From Winogradskyella sp. (GTDB lineage: Bacteria > Bacteroidota > Bacteroidia > Flavobacteriales > Flavobacteriaceae): a stretch of DNA of 64,000 nt. Below are positions 27,929 to 36,011 of the stretch, piece by piece. Both the position numbers and the translations under genes were made by a program. Location of the stretch: NCBI RefSeq assembly GCF_016744625.1, contig NZ_JADGDZ010000009.1, positions 1 through 64,000 of the forward strand. Direction: 5' to 3'. Each line of letters opens with the position of its first letter. Position 1 is the stretch's first letter. Under the pieces are notes generated by a model, which worked only from the letters and a program-made list of their open reading frames with translations, was not told the origin of the DNA and did not search any database.

Positions 27929-29119
27929 TTACATTTTATGGTCTAGATATTTCCCAGTTTCTTTATGTCCAAAATCTGGAATCATTTTAAAAAATAAGTT
28001 GGTGATATCGTCTTTAGTCCAAGCCTTTTTTGCTTTGAGATTTTCTATAGTATTTGAAAACAATTCTAATTGATCTTCATTATTAGAATCTAAGTCGTTT
28101 TTAATTATACCAAGAGCATTGAAACGCTCCATGTCTAAGGTTTCATTTTCTGTAAAAAACTCTTCAAAATCTTTTTCGCCTGTCGTATCACTTTTAGTAA
28201 ATAGGCAAGGCCATTTTCCTGTTTGAGGTAAGGTTTTTACTAGTTCTCTTGCTTCATCTTCATTATCACATAAATATGGTTCGTAACCAAGTGTTTTTAC
28301 ATATTTTACAGCAATATCTGCAAAACTAATTAAGTGTAAATCTTCACTTAACTTTGGAAAAAAGATATCTCTATTTTCACCAAATATGCAAGACATTAAG
28401 CAGAGCTCGCCTGATTCTTTCGGAATAACAAAGTATCTTTTAATATCGTTTGGAGCAACGATAGGTTGTTGCTTTTTAATCCGCTGATCAAAACCATGTA
28501 AGAGTGAACCATCTGAAAAGGCAACATTTGCAAAACGTGCTGTAGAAATGTTAATGTCCTTACTTTTTCGCATTAAAAACATTTCCATGATACGTTTAGA
28601 AGCTCCCATCATATTTACAGGGTTTGCAGCTTTATCCGTAGAAACACAGAAATACTTTTTTACACCATTTTCAATTGATTGCCGAATAGTTTTTTCAGTA
28701 TTAAAAATGTTGACATCTATCATACGCATTAGAGTAAAAGGGTCTTTTTCGCTGCGTACATGCTTTAAGGCAGAAAGATTTAAGACATAATCGTAATTTC
28801 CATCTGAAGCAATAAAAGCATCGTATTCTATAGAACCAATATCTAGTGCAAAGGTCTTAAAGTCACCATCTATATACCCAAATGAGCTTCTTATATCTCT
28901 CACCAATTCTACTAAATTGTTTTCACTAATGTCAACCACATGAAGCTTCACAGGGTTTCGTTTAAAAATCTCTTTGGTTACGGCTTGGCCTATAGAACCT
29001 GCACCTCCAATAACTAGAAATTTTGAAGATGAAACGATGGCTTTCAATTCGTTATTATACGTTTTGATATCCTGTTCAAATAATTCGTTTTTTCTACCAA
29101 TAAGATCTAATATCTGCAT
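27929..29119 (-). CDS. legB: NDP-N-acetylglucosamine 4,6-dehydratase, LegB-like
   Basis: 396 residues. NAD-binding GGAGSIGQ near residue 38, the active-site STDKAANPVNMMGASKR region and VAFSDGSLLHGFDQRI are those of short-chain sugar-nucleotide 4,6-dehydratases of the CapD/FlaA1 type. It starts the pathway by making the 4-keto-6-deoxy intermediate. The extended C-terminus (residues ~280-396) is usual for LegB proteins. In Campylobacter the equivalent enzyme uses GDP-GlcNAc, which fits the PtmE-like gene downstream. Confidence 0.86.
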   Translation of the reverse strand: MQILDLIGRKNELFEQDIKTYNNELKAIVSSSKFLVIGGAGSIGQAVTKEIFKRNPVKLHVVDISENNLVELVRDIRSSFGYIDGDFKTFALDIGSIEYDAFIASDGNYDYVLNLSALKHVRSEKDPFTLMRMIDVNIFNTEKTIRQSIENGVKKYFCVSTDKAANPVNMMGASKRIMEMFLMRKSKDINISTARFANVAFSDGSLLHGFDQRIKKQQPIVAPNDIKRYFVIPKESGELCLMSCIFGENRDIFFPKLSEDLHLISFADIAVKYVKTLGYEPYLCDNEDEARELVKTLPQTGKWPCLFTKSDTTGEKDFEEFFTENETLDMERFNALGIIKNDLDSNNEDQLELFSNTIENLKAKKAWTKDDITNLFFKMIPDFGHKETGKYLDHKM

Positions 29120-29175
29120 GTATGGTTTTATTTACAGTAAATTTAATGTTTTTATAATCTATTACAGTCTAGAAA

Positions 29176-30177
29176 TTATTTAACAAAGTAATCGCGACCA
29201 AGACTTATTTTTTCTTCAACATGCTCTAAGTGATCAATAGCAGTCGAAAACGCTGTGAATGCTTTTTTGAATTTTAAATTAGGATGCATGTTTAATAATT
29301 CTGCAGGAAAAAGTTTTGGCAAAACAATAATTAGTTCATCGTTTTTAAAGATAGATGCGTAATCCGTTTTTTCTCTAGGATGTGGTTTTATATAGATTAA
29401 TTCGGTATTAGCTTGCTTCACAAAATTTTTACAGATGTCAATTTTTTCGGATTCGTGTTCTATAACACCATCCTCATTTAAAGTTTGGGTAATAATGATA
29501 CTTTTTGTTTTGTCTTTAGGAAATAAACTTTCTTCTGTAAGATCAACAGAAGGTAAAAAAGCTGAAGACAACGCATTGAGTTTCTCTTGACTTAAATTAG
29601 AAAGTGTAGTTTTCCAATTAAGTTGTTCGGATTTTATTTTTAATTCTTCTGGAAGTTCTTTTGGTGTAGTAGCGAAAACTTTAGTAATTCGTTTATCAAA
29701 ACCATTTACTAAAGGTCTATTTACTAAAACGCTTGTCATTTTTTTTAATGTATTTGGCGCAGAAGTTACATATGTTTTTAGCCCATCTTCAATCATAAAT
29801 TTATTATGATTTTTGTACTTGTAAATGAAATAATTTTTGGCAGAATCTGGAGAACAAATGTAAATATCGTGCTCAGATGTACCATTTTTAATGGCTTTTA
29901 AGTTTTTATTTTTAGCATCTACGAGTTTAACTATTTTTTTTCGATTTAAAGTATAGGTTAATTTACCTGCTAATTCTTTTTGTGATTTCCGACCTGCCAT
30001 TAAGAAGACATCATCAAACCAGGTTGTTTTTTTTAAGCCTTCAATTAAGGATTCAATGTCTGGAGTAATTTCAACAATAACAAGGATATTGTTTTTAAGT
30101 TTTCGTTCTTCGATTAATAAGATAGATAAAAGGATATGATAAACAGAAGTGATTACAAATAGTCCTTTAGATTTCAT
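29176..30177 (-). CDS. Candidate nonulosonate (sialyl/legionaminyl) transferase, GT52-like
   Basis: 333 residues. The opening FVITSVYHILLSILL and the late motif IYIKPHPRE (the His-Pro dyad of sialyltransferase families GT52/GT38-type) suggest a transferase that uses a CMP-nonulosonate donor. It is the first gene of the leg operon, 56 bp before legB, exactly where the enzyme using the operon's product would be expected. Recognition is from motifs and context only; a more general capsule glycosyltransferase is the alternative. Confidence 0.6.
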   Translation of the reverse strand: MKSKGLFVITSVYHILLSILLIEERKLKNNILVIVEITPDIESLIEGLKKTTWFDDVFLMAGRKSQKELAGKLTYTLNRKKIVKLVDAKNKNLKAIKNGTSEHDIYICSPDSAKNYFIYKYKNHNKFMIEDGLKTYVTSAPNTLKKMTSVLVNRPLVNGFDKRITKVFATTPKELPEELKIKSEQLNWKTTLSNLSQEKLNALSSAFLPSVDLTEESLFPKDKTKSIIITQTLNEDGVIEHESEKIDICKNFVKQANTELIYIKPHPREKTDYASIFKNDELIIVLPKLFPAELLNMHPNLKFKKAFTAFSTAIDHLEHVEEKISLGRDYFVK

Positions 30178-30198
30178 TTACGATTGCAGATTAGAATA

Positions 30199-30206
30199 CA
30201 AAAATA
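30199..30206 (-). promoter_or_regulatory. Putative -7 element TATTTTTG for the nonulosonate operon
   Basis: TATTTTTG on the minus strand lies 22 bases upstream of the ATG at 30177 and matches TAnnTTTG. A second TATTTTTG at 30211-30218 reads the other way, so this 150-bp gap may hold a divergent promoter pair for the leg operon and the plus-strand glycosyltransferase genes. Confidence 0.45.
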
Positions 30207-30210
30207 TGAC

Positions 30211-30218
30211 TATTTTTG
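30211..30218 (+). promoter_or_regulatory. Putative -7 element TATTTTTG toward the GT2/Kdo-kinase pair
   Basis: Exact TAnnTTTG match on the plus strand, about 110 bases upstream of the ATG at 30331. A TTG lies 24 bases further upstream (30184-30186), slightly longer than the usual 17-23 base spacing. Confidence 0.35.
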
Positions 30219-30330
30219 CTTTAAATCTTTGCATTGCAAACATGAAACGAGCATTTTCAATTTTTTGTAATCAAATTAAATGATTAATAGCGAATAGCAT
30301 GTGTCCATAAAAAGACATTACATATACCAC

Positions 30331-31128
30331 ATGAATATAACCACAACGCTTGTACTACCAACTTATAATTGGGTTGAAGCTTTAGAATTAGTGCTTTTGA
30401 GTTTGAAAAACCAAACACAATTGCCAGATGAAGTGATTATTGCGGATGATGGTTCTACAGAAGAAACAAAGTTATTAATAGAAGCGTTTAAAAAAGATTT
30501 AAAAACACCACTAATACATGTTTGGCATGAGGATATTGGGTCTACAAAAGAAGTTATTTTAAATAAGGCTATTGCCAGAGCTAAAGGAGACTATATTATT
30601 CAAATTGATGGCGATTGTATTATGCATCGCAGATTTATTGAAGACCATATTGCTGCTATTGAGGAAAACACTTATCTGTTTGGCTCTAGAGTTAACTTAA
30701 AGGATTATGTTATACCTAAAATATTCAAAAAAAAGAAAGTAACGTTTTCATTTTTATCCAAAGGCTTAATAAAACGTGCACGTGGACTACATATTCCGAT
30801 ATTAGCAAAACGGTTTAAAAGAGAACCATTAATGTCTAGGAAATTAAGAGGTTGTAATTTGTCTTTTTGGAAACAAGACTTTATAGACGTTAACGGTTAT
30901 AATGAAGATATGGTAGGTTGGGGAAGAGATGATACAGAACTTATTCTTAGAATGATGCATAATAAAATTTATGGGAAACGCTTAAAATTTAGAGGAATTG
31001 TTTATCATATTTGGCATAAACTAGCTTCCAAAACAGGATTGAATATAAATAACGAAATTCAAGCAAATACCCAGACGAATAAACTAGTTTGGTGCGAAAA
31101 CGGTATTGATAAGTATCTAAGTGAATAG
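30331..31128 (+). CDS. Family 2 glycosyltransferase with galactosyltransferase-type C-terminal domain
   Basis: 265 residues from the ATG at 30331. An in-frame GTG at 30301 exists, but MNITTTLVLPTYN places the GT2 fold at the true N-terminus. It has a DDGS nucleotide-binding motif, GDYIIQIDGDCI (DxD metal site) and a C-terminal RGCNLSFWKQDFIDVNGYNED ... GWGRDDTEL segment typical of the glyco_transf_7C galactosyltransferase-type acceptor domain. It should extend a lipopolysaccharide or capsule core. It overlaps the Kdo-kinase-like gene by eight bases, so the two act together. The related protein at 32694-33515 shares the HIWHED motif. Confidence 0.83.
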   Translation: MNITTTLVLPTYNWVEALELVLLSLKNQTQLPDEVIIADDGSTEETKLLIEAFKKDLKTPLIHVWHEDIGSTKEVILNKAIARAKGDYIIQIDGDCIMHRRFIEDHIAAIEENTYLFGSRVNLKDYVIPKIFKKKKVTFSFLSKGLIKRARGLHIPILAKRFKREPLMSRKLRGCNLSFWKQDFIDVNGYNEDMVGWGRDDTELILRMMHNKIYGKRLKFRGIVYHIWHKLASKTGLNINNEIQANTQTNKLVWCENGIDKYLSE

Positions 31129-31891
31129 AATAAAAAAAACACATAATAGTTTTAAGCAGCATGCAACGTTTCTTGATGATATCATAACTAACTATGATAC
31201 TAAAGGCGAGGATTTTGGAAACCAAGATCGTAATTCGCTAAAACTTTTTAAACTTGAAGATAAAACACTAAATGTTAAGTCGTTTAGAGTACCGAACTTT
31301 GTTAATCAGTTGGCTTATCGATTTTTAAGAAAAAGTAAAGCACAACGTTCTTTTGAATACGCAAAACAACTCCAAAGTTTAGATGTTGGAACTCCACAAC
31401 CCATTGCTTATTATGAGTTTAAGACTCCGTTTCTATTTAATAAAAGTTATTATATCAGTGAGCAGTTAGATTGTGATTTAACTTATAGAGAGTTAACTAC
31501 TGATTTAACTTATCCGAATCATGAAGCCATTTTAAGAGCATTCACAAGATTCACTTATGACTTGCATGAAAAGCAGGTGAAATTTTTAGACCACTCTCCA
31601 GGTAATACTTTGATTAAAAATGTAGATGGTGAGTATGAATTTTATTTGGTGGATTTAAATCGAATGGAATTTAAACCTATGAATTTGGAAGAGCGAATTA
31701 AAAACTTTGCAAAATTGACAACCAAAAAGGCTCTAGTTGAAGTGATGAGCGATGAATATGCTAAATGCAGTAATGAATCTTATGAAACTGTTTTCAATTT
31801 AATGTGGAATAATACTCAAGATTTTCAAAAGCGTTACTGGAGAAGACGTCGCATAAAGAACAAATTGAAATTTTGGAAATCTAAAAGTTAG
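31121..31891 (+). CDS. Lipopolysaccharide (Kdo) kinase family protein
   Basis: 256 residues starting at a GTG that overlaps the end of the preceding GT2 gene. The kinase-like core shows FRVPNFVNQLAYRFLRKSKAQRSFEYA, the catalytic-loop analogue FLDHSPGNTLI (D...GN) and FYLVDLNRMEF (DFG-equivalent Asp), as in the KdkA/WaaP family that phosphorylates Kdo or core heptose. It should act at the inner face of the inner membrane on the LPS core. The same layout (GT2 plus Kdo kinase) is common in Flavobacteriaceae LPS loci. No upstream ATG fits better. Confidence 0.78.
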   Translation: MNRIKKTHNSFKQHATFLDDIITNYDTKGEDFGNQDRNSLKLFKLEDKTLNVKSFRVPNFVNQLAYRFLRKSKAQRSFEYAKQLQSLDVGTPQPIAYYEFKTPFLFNKSYYISEQLDCDLTYRELTTDLTYPNHEAILRAFTRFTYDLHEKQVKFLDHSPGNTLIKNVDGEYEFYLVDLNRMEFKPMNLEERIKNFAKLTTKKALVEVMSDEYAKCSNESYETVFNLMWNNTQDFQKRYWRRRRIKNKLKFWKSKS

Positions 31892-32652
31892 TTTTTACTA
31901 TTTCTATATAGTTCTCTTAATTTCGAATACTTCAGAAACGTAATGTTTGCAGTTTGAATACAAATTACCAAACCATTAAAACCATCTAAGAATCCTAATC
32001 GTGAAAAATAAGCTTTAAAAAACGCCCAAGTTGGGTTAAAAATAATTTTCCACACAGGTGCTTTTTTTCCTTTATCAAAGTAGGCTTTTGCTGCTATAGT
32101 AGAGAAATACTCCGTTTTTTGGTTGAACTCTGAATAACTCTGATACGTTTTATGCAGAATATCTCCTTTTAAATGCCCTGTTTTGGAAGTATTAGGATTG
32201 AGTTCGATATGATCATGTGGGTTAATACCTGTCCAATTAGCCTTAGTTTTATTAAAAATGCGAAGTTTTTTATTTGGATACCAATCTGAATGTTTTATCC
32301 ATTGACCGCAAAAATTATTAAGACGATTACAATAGTAACCATCAAATCCCCAATTGGTTTTTAATTCTAATATTGAATTTTGTAGTGCCTCAGACAAAGA
32401 TTCATCACCATCTAAAGATATCACATGGTCATAGTTGGCTTGTGTTAAAGCAAAATTCTTTTGCTCTATATAACCCAAGAATTTCTGCTCTACTAGTTTC
32501 ACATTGTATTGCTGACAAATAGATTTCGTCTTATCAGTAGAGAAGGAATCTACAACCACAATCTCGTCCGCAACATTTACCAAAGATTGAAGACAGTTTT
32601 CAATATTGCGCTCTTCATTGTATGTAATAATAACAGCAGAAAGCTTAATCAT
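31888..32652 (-). CDS. Family 2 glycosyltransferase, WaaE/KdtX-like
   Basis: 254 residues. The ATG at 32652 (MIKLSAVIITYNEERNIENC) was chosen over the one at 32664 because it sets the GT2 fold at the N-terminus. VDSFSTDKT and VISLDGDESLS are the nucleotide and DxD motifs; KNFALTQA and the WYPNKKLRIFNK segment are typical of the WaaE/KdtX branch that adds glucose to the LPS inner core. It is convergent with the Kdo-kinase gene (ends overlap by four bases) and divergent from the next GT2 gene. Confidence 0.82.
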   Translation of the reverse strand: MIKLSAVIITYNEERNIENCLQSLVNVADEIVVVDSFSTDKTKSICQQYNVKLVEQKFLGYIEQKNFALTQANYDHVISLDGDESLSEALQNSILELKTNWGFDGYYCNRLNNFCGQWIKHSDWYPNKKLRIFNKTKANWTGINPHDHIELNPNTSKTGHLKGDILHKTYQSYSEFNQKTEYFSTIAAKAYFDKGKKAPVWKIIFNPTWAFFKAYFSRLGFLDGFNGLVICIQTANITFLKYSKLRELYRNSKN

Positions 32653-32680
32653 TTGTACGGACATATTTGGTAAAAATAAC

Positions 32681-32688
32681 TATTTTTG
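32681..32688 (+). promoter_or_regulatory. Putative -7 element TATTTTTG before the second GT2 gene
   Basis: TATTTTTGAACC lies five bases before the ATG at 32694, suggesting a nearly leaderless transcript. A TTTG at 32652-32655 lies 25 bases upstream, slightly outside the usual spacing. Confidence 0.4.
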
Positions 32689-32693
32689 AACCA

Positions 32694-33515
32694 ATGAAAC
32701 CTATAGATACTTCAGTAATTATTAGTACGTACAATAATCCGAAATGGTTGGAGAAAGTGCTGTGGAGTTTTGATGTGCAAACGTATCAAAACTTTGAAGT
32801 TGTTATTGCCGACGATGGCTCAAATAAGGAAACAGCAGAATTAATAGATTCTATAAGGTTAAAAGTGAGTTTTCCTATCCAGCATATTTGGCATGAGGAT
32901 AATGGATTTCAAAAAACGATTATTCTAAATAAAGCAACTGTTGCAAGTAAAGGCACTTACTTGGTCTATACAGATGGCGACTGTATGGCTAGAAATGATT
33001 TTTTACAAGTACATATCAATAGACGTGAGGCTGGTTATTTTTTATCTGGTGGTTATTTTAAATTACCAATGAACATTAGTAAACTTATATCCGAAGATGA
33101 CATAAAAACACAGCGATGTTTTGATATTGATTGGTTGAAAAAACAAGGGCTTAAATCTTCATTTAAAAATAATAAGATTACTGCTAAAGGCTTAAAACAA
33201 AAACTCTTAAATGCATTGACACCAACTACAGCAACCTGGAATGGACATAATGCATCTGGATATAAAACAGATGTCATTGCTGCAAATGGCTATGATGAAC
33301 GCATGCAATATGGAGGCGAAGATAGAGAATTAGGAGAACGTTTATTTAATGCAGGTTTAAAAGCAAAACAAATTAGATATAGCGCAATTTGTTTGCATCT
33401 CGATCATGAAAGAGGTTATGTAAAACCAGAAATGATAGAAAAGAATCTAATGATAAGAGCAACTACTAAAAGTGAGAAACTCACTAAAACAGTTTTTGGT
33501 ATTGAAAAGCTTTAG
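32694..33515 (+). CDS. Family 2 glycosyltransferase with galactosyltransferase-type C-terminal domain
   Basis: 273 residues from the ATG at 32694 (MKPIDTSVIISTYNN). ADDGSNKET, the DGDCMARNDF metal site and a C-terminal WNGHNASGYKTDVIAANGYDE ... GGEDRELGERL acceptor domain mirror the protein at 30331, with which it also shares HIWHEDNG; the two are paralogues with presumably different acceptors. It should act on the LPS or capsule core. It ends four bases into the convergent heptosyltransferase gene. Confidence 0.83.
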   Translation: MKPIDTSVIISTYNNPKWLEKVLWSFDVQTYQNFEVVIADDGSNKETAELIDSIRLKVSFPIQHIWHEDNGFQKTIILNKATVASKGTYLVYTDGDCMARNDFLQVHINRREAGYFLSGGYFKLPMNISKLISEDDIKTQRCFDIDWLKKQGLKSSFKNNKITAKGLKQKLLNALTPTTATWNGHNASGYKTDVIAANGYDERMQYGGEDRELGERLFNAGLKAKQIRYSAICLHLDHERGYVKPEMIEKNLMIRATTKSEKLTKTVFGIEKL

Positions 33516-34573
33516 AATTGACTTAGGTACTTTTTTAACTGAGACACCAACAACTCAGGTTTAAATTCTTGATACAATTTTAATGCATCGCGTTTCATGT
33601 CCTTTTTAGATTTATTTGTATATAAATCTGGGTTGAAATCTTTTAAGTGAACAGAAATATGTTTCTTGTCATCATCAAACATGTTCCAAGCTTCTTTTTT
33701 AATCCAAGTAGAAAAAATAGTAAAGGTTGGTATCTGTAATGCCTTTGCCATATTTGTTGCTCCACCTTCATTACCAATTAAAGCTGAGCAATGAGATGTA
33801 ATAGCTAAAAAGTCTCTGAGACTTTTTCCGAAGACTTTAAAGAAAATTTGTTTTTTAGTTTCAGGAGCACATAACTCTAAAATTGCTCTAGCATCAGCTT
33901 CCTGATTAGGAATGTAATTAAATAAAACCTGACTTTCGGGCTGTTGAGTTACAATAGTATCAATCACTTTTGCCATATACTCAGAAGGATACGTTTTATT
34001 GAGTCCACTTCCCAAAACTCCAATCATAAAGAGCGGTTTCTTTAAATCAATTCCGTTTGATTCCAAAAATTGTTTTGCTTTTGTTTTTTCAGTTGAGGTG
34101 AGATAAATTTTTGGATTTATAATGTTTGAACTATCTATATTTAAAGGCTGTAATAACTGCAATCTATTCTCAATTGCTAAACCAGCATTTGTCTTAACCA
34201 CTTTAGCATCTTTAAATGTATGCGAATATATAAATGAAGTATAATGTTTGTGTTTAGAAATCTTCGTTTTAGCTTTAGAATAATAGCTTATTAAATTACT
34301 AGAAAATTTAGAATACACATCTATAACTACATCATAATTTTCATCTTGAAGTTGTTTGGCAAACTGAATTAATTTTCTTTTGTTCTTTTCGTGCTCAGGA
34401 GTGAAAAAATGAAATTGATCTATAAAAGGATTACCCTCAACAACAGGAATGGTATGCGAATTGAGCACATAATGCAATTCGGCATCAGGATATTTGTGTT
34501 TTATAGCTTCAAACAAAATGCTTGTTGCTAAAACATCACCTATCATTTTTTGTTGGATGATTAAAACTTTCAT
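33512..34573 (-). CDS. Family 9 glycosyltransferase (LPS heptosyltransferase-like)
   Basis: 353 residues. The opening MKVLIIQQKMIGDVLATSILFEAIKHKYPDA-type segment (GDV-L-A-T-S), a central MIGVLGSGLNKTYPSEYMAKV donor-site strand and GNEGGATNMAKALQIPTF are the GT9 hallmarks. It should add heptose or a related sugar to the LPS inner core. As it starts the block and reads away from dapD, it is probably transcribed alone. Its promoter is unclear; a TATTTTG-like box (one base short of the consensus) is visible about 15 bases upstream. Confidence 0.82.
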   Translation of the reverse strand: MKVLIIQQKMIGDVLATSILFEAIKHKYPDAELHYVLNSHTIPVVEGNPFIDQFHFFTPEHEKNKRKLIQFAKQLQDENYDVVIDVYSKFSSNLISYYSKAKTKISKHKHYTSFIYSHTFKDAKVVKTNAGLAIENRLQLLQPLNIDSSNIINPKIYLTSTEKTKAKQFLESNGIDLKKPLFMIGVLGSGLNKTYPSEYMAKVIDTIVTQQPESQVLFNYIPNQEADARAILELCAPETKKQIFFKVFGKSLRDFLAITSHCSALIGNEGGATNMAKALQIPTFTIFSTWIKKEAWNMFDDDKKHISVHLKDFNPDLYTNKSKKDMKRDALKLYQEFKPELLVSQLKKYLSQF

Positions 34574-34602
34574 ATTGAAAATTCAAAATACAAATAAAAA
34601 AC

Positions 34603-34642
34603 ACCAAATTTCAATAGAAATTAATTCATATTGGAATTTGGT
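34603..34642 (-). terminator. Intrinsic terminator of dapD
   Basis: ACCAAATTTCAATA and TATTGGAATTTGGT form a 14-bp stem (13 Watson-Crick pairs and one G-T) closing a 12-base AT loop. On the minus strand it is followed by GTTTTTTATTTG. It lies 34-74 bases past the dapD stop codon. Confidence 0.78.
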
Positions 34643-34675
34643 ATTTAAACTATTCAGATTCGTAAGTAAAGTGAA

Positions 34676-35491
34676 TTAAACCGCTACGTCATATTCGCGT
34701 AAAGCATCATTTAAAGAGGTTTTTTTATCTGTACTTTCTTTACGTTTTCCTATAATTAAAGCACAAGGGACTTGAAATTCGCCTGCCTTAAACTTTTTAG
34801 TGTAACTTCCTGGAATTACAACAGAGCGTGCAGGCACTAAGCCTTTCGTTTCAATCGGTTCATCACCAGTAACATCAATAATTTTTGTACTCATAGTTAA
34901 AACCACATTCGCTCCCAAAACTGCTTCTTTTTCAATACGTACACCTTCAACAACAATACAGCGACTACCAATAAAAGCACCATCTTCAATAATTACTGGA
35001 GCAGCCTGTAGTGGTTCTAAAACACCACCAATACCAACACCACCAGAAAGATGTACGTTTTTACCAATCTGAGCACAACTTCCAACCGTTGCCCATGTAT
35101 CTACCATTGTGCCTTCATCTACATATGCACCAATATTTACATAACTTGGCATTAAAATCGTACCAGAAGAAATATAAGCTCCATGTCTAGCAACTGCATG
35201 AGGGACGACTCTTATTCCTTTTTCAGCATAATTACGTTTTAAAGGAATTTTATCATGATATTCAAAAATACCAACTTCAAAAGTCTCCATCTTTTGAATA
35301 GGAAAATATAAAACCACAGCTTTTTTAACCCATTCGTTAACTTGCCAACCACCTTCAATAGGCTCAGCAACTCTTAAGTTTCCGGAATCAATAAGGTCAA
35401 TAACGCTACGAATAGCATTAATAGTTTCTTCATTTTTTAATTGCGAACGATCGTTCCAAGCATTTTCTATAATAGATTGTAATTGTGTCAT
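34676..35491 (-). CDS. dapD: 2,3,4,5-Tetrahydropyridine-2,6-dicarboxylate N-succinyltransferase
   Basis: 271 residues, full length for DapD. After an alpha-helical N-domain, a left-handed beta-helix runs from residue ~105 (AYISSGTILMPSYVNIGAYVD ... HLSGGVGIGGVLEPLQA ... FIGSRCIVVEGV). PLKRNYAEKGIRVVPHAVARHG is a DapD hallmark. It adds a succinyl group in the lysine/diaminopimelate pathway in the cytoplasm. It has a well-formed promoter (35517-35545) and terminator (34603-34642), so it is a single-gene unit. Confidence 0.95.
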   Translation of the reverse strand: MTQLQSIIENAWNDRSQLKNEETINAIRSVIDLIDSGNLRVAEPIEGGWQVNEWVKKAVVLYFPIQKMETFEVGIFEYHDKIPLKRNYAEKGIRVVPHAVARHGAYISSGTILMPSYVNIGAYVDEGTMVDTWATVGSCAQIGKNVHLSGGVGIGGVLEPLQAAPVIIEDGAFIGSRCIVVEGVRIEKEAVLGANVVLTMSTKIIDVTGDEPIETKGLVPARSVVIPGSYTKKFKAGEFQVPCALIIGKRKESTDKKTSLNDALREYDVAV

Positions 35492-35516
35492 ATTAAAACG
35501 GTAAATAATTTAGCCA

Positions 35517-35545
35517 CAAAGATAAGCTCATAACTAGCCATCAAA
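35517..35545 (-). promoter_or_regulatory. dapD promoter: TTTG - 17 bases - TATCTTTG
   Basis: On the minus strand TTTG (35545-35542) and TATCTTTG (35524-35517) match the Bacteroidota -33/-7 consensus with a 17-base spacer. The -7 box ends 26 bases before the dapD ATG. It is the best promoter match in the window. Confidence 0.75.
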
Positions 35546-35562
35546 AAATATTTTAAAAAAAT

Positions 35563-35703
35563 TGTGACTTATTCAAAAAAGAGGTGTCTTAATAGTAATT
35601 AAACGACGATAATTTATTTTTAATAAATATATCTGAGAATTTAATTAATAGCTAATTTCGAAAACTCCTCTCCCCTTAAGATAGAGGAGTTTTCTTTTTT
35701 ATA
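35563..35703 (+). ncRNA. Candidate small RNA unit A with intrinsic terminator
   Basis: A ~140-base unit holding GTGAC, then GTGTCTTAATAGTAATTAA, then TTAATTAATAGCTAATT, then a terminator. The stem AAAACTCCTCT (35661-35671) / AGAGGAGTTTT (35683-35693) is 11 bp and is followed by CTTTTTT. A second unit with the same order and nearly the same spacing (157-158 bp offset) lies just downstream. The conserved boxes differ from the terminator stems, which share no sequence, so the terminator shape rather than its sequence is kept. No open frame of note is present. RNA status is inferred. Confidence 0.45.
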
Positions 35704-35719
35704 AAAAAATGTGAGAAAA

Positions 35720-35860
35720 ATGTGACCAATATAAAAATGTTGTGTCTTAAAAGTAATTAACATGATTTATTTATTATAGAGGGTAATAAAATCTAACTTA
35801 ATTAATAGCTAATTATTTAAAAGCGCTTCTTTTTAGTAAGAGGCGTTTTTTTTTATTTTA
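35720..35860 (+). ncRNA. Candidate small RNA unit B with intrinsic terminator
   Basis: Second copy of the unit: GTGAC, GTGTCTTAAAAGTAATTAA, TTAATTAATAGCTAATT, then a hairpin at 35818-35852 (AAAAGCGCTTCTT / AAGAGGCGTTTT, one bulge) followed by TTTTTTATTTT. Between the boxes the two copies are only weakly alike. It ends about 150 bp before ruvX, so an attenuator or leader function for ruvX is an alternative to a free small RNA. Confidence 0.45.
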
Positions 35861-36011
35861 AATCGAAAATTTTGGCTTTTGTACCGTAATGAATAATTTT
35901 AGTGGCATAGTTTTAGCGATGATACTCAAAAAAGACAAAATTAAAGTACAAAATGTGAAATTTTCAGATAAAAGAGGAAGTGAAGAAAACTTCATTGTAT
36001 CTTTGCCAACA

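Noticed and set aside
22249..29119. Pseudaminic acid or sialic acid pathway
   Set aside because: Pseudaminate loci use a PseG-type hydrolase and PseB/C/H/I, and sialate loci lack the dehydratase and aminotransferase. Here a NeuC-like hydrolysing epimerase together with LegB/LegC-like and PtmE-like genes fits legionaminate best.
30989..31225. Short open frames opposite glycosyltransferase and other genes
   Set aside because: They overlap well-supported genes on the other strand and have no recognisable domains.
35889..36011. Upstream extension of ruvX from the first ATG in frame
   Set aside because: The extra 41 residues have no counterpart in the family, which starts at the IDYG motif. A -7 box lies just before the ATG at 36012.
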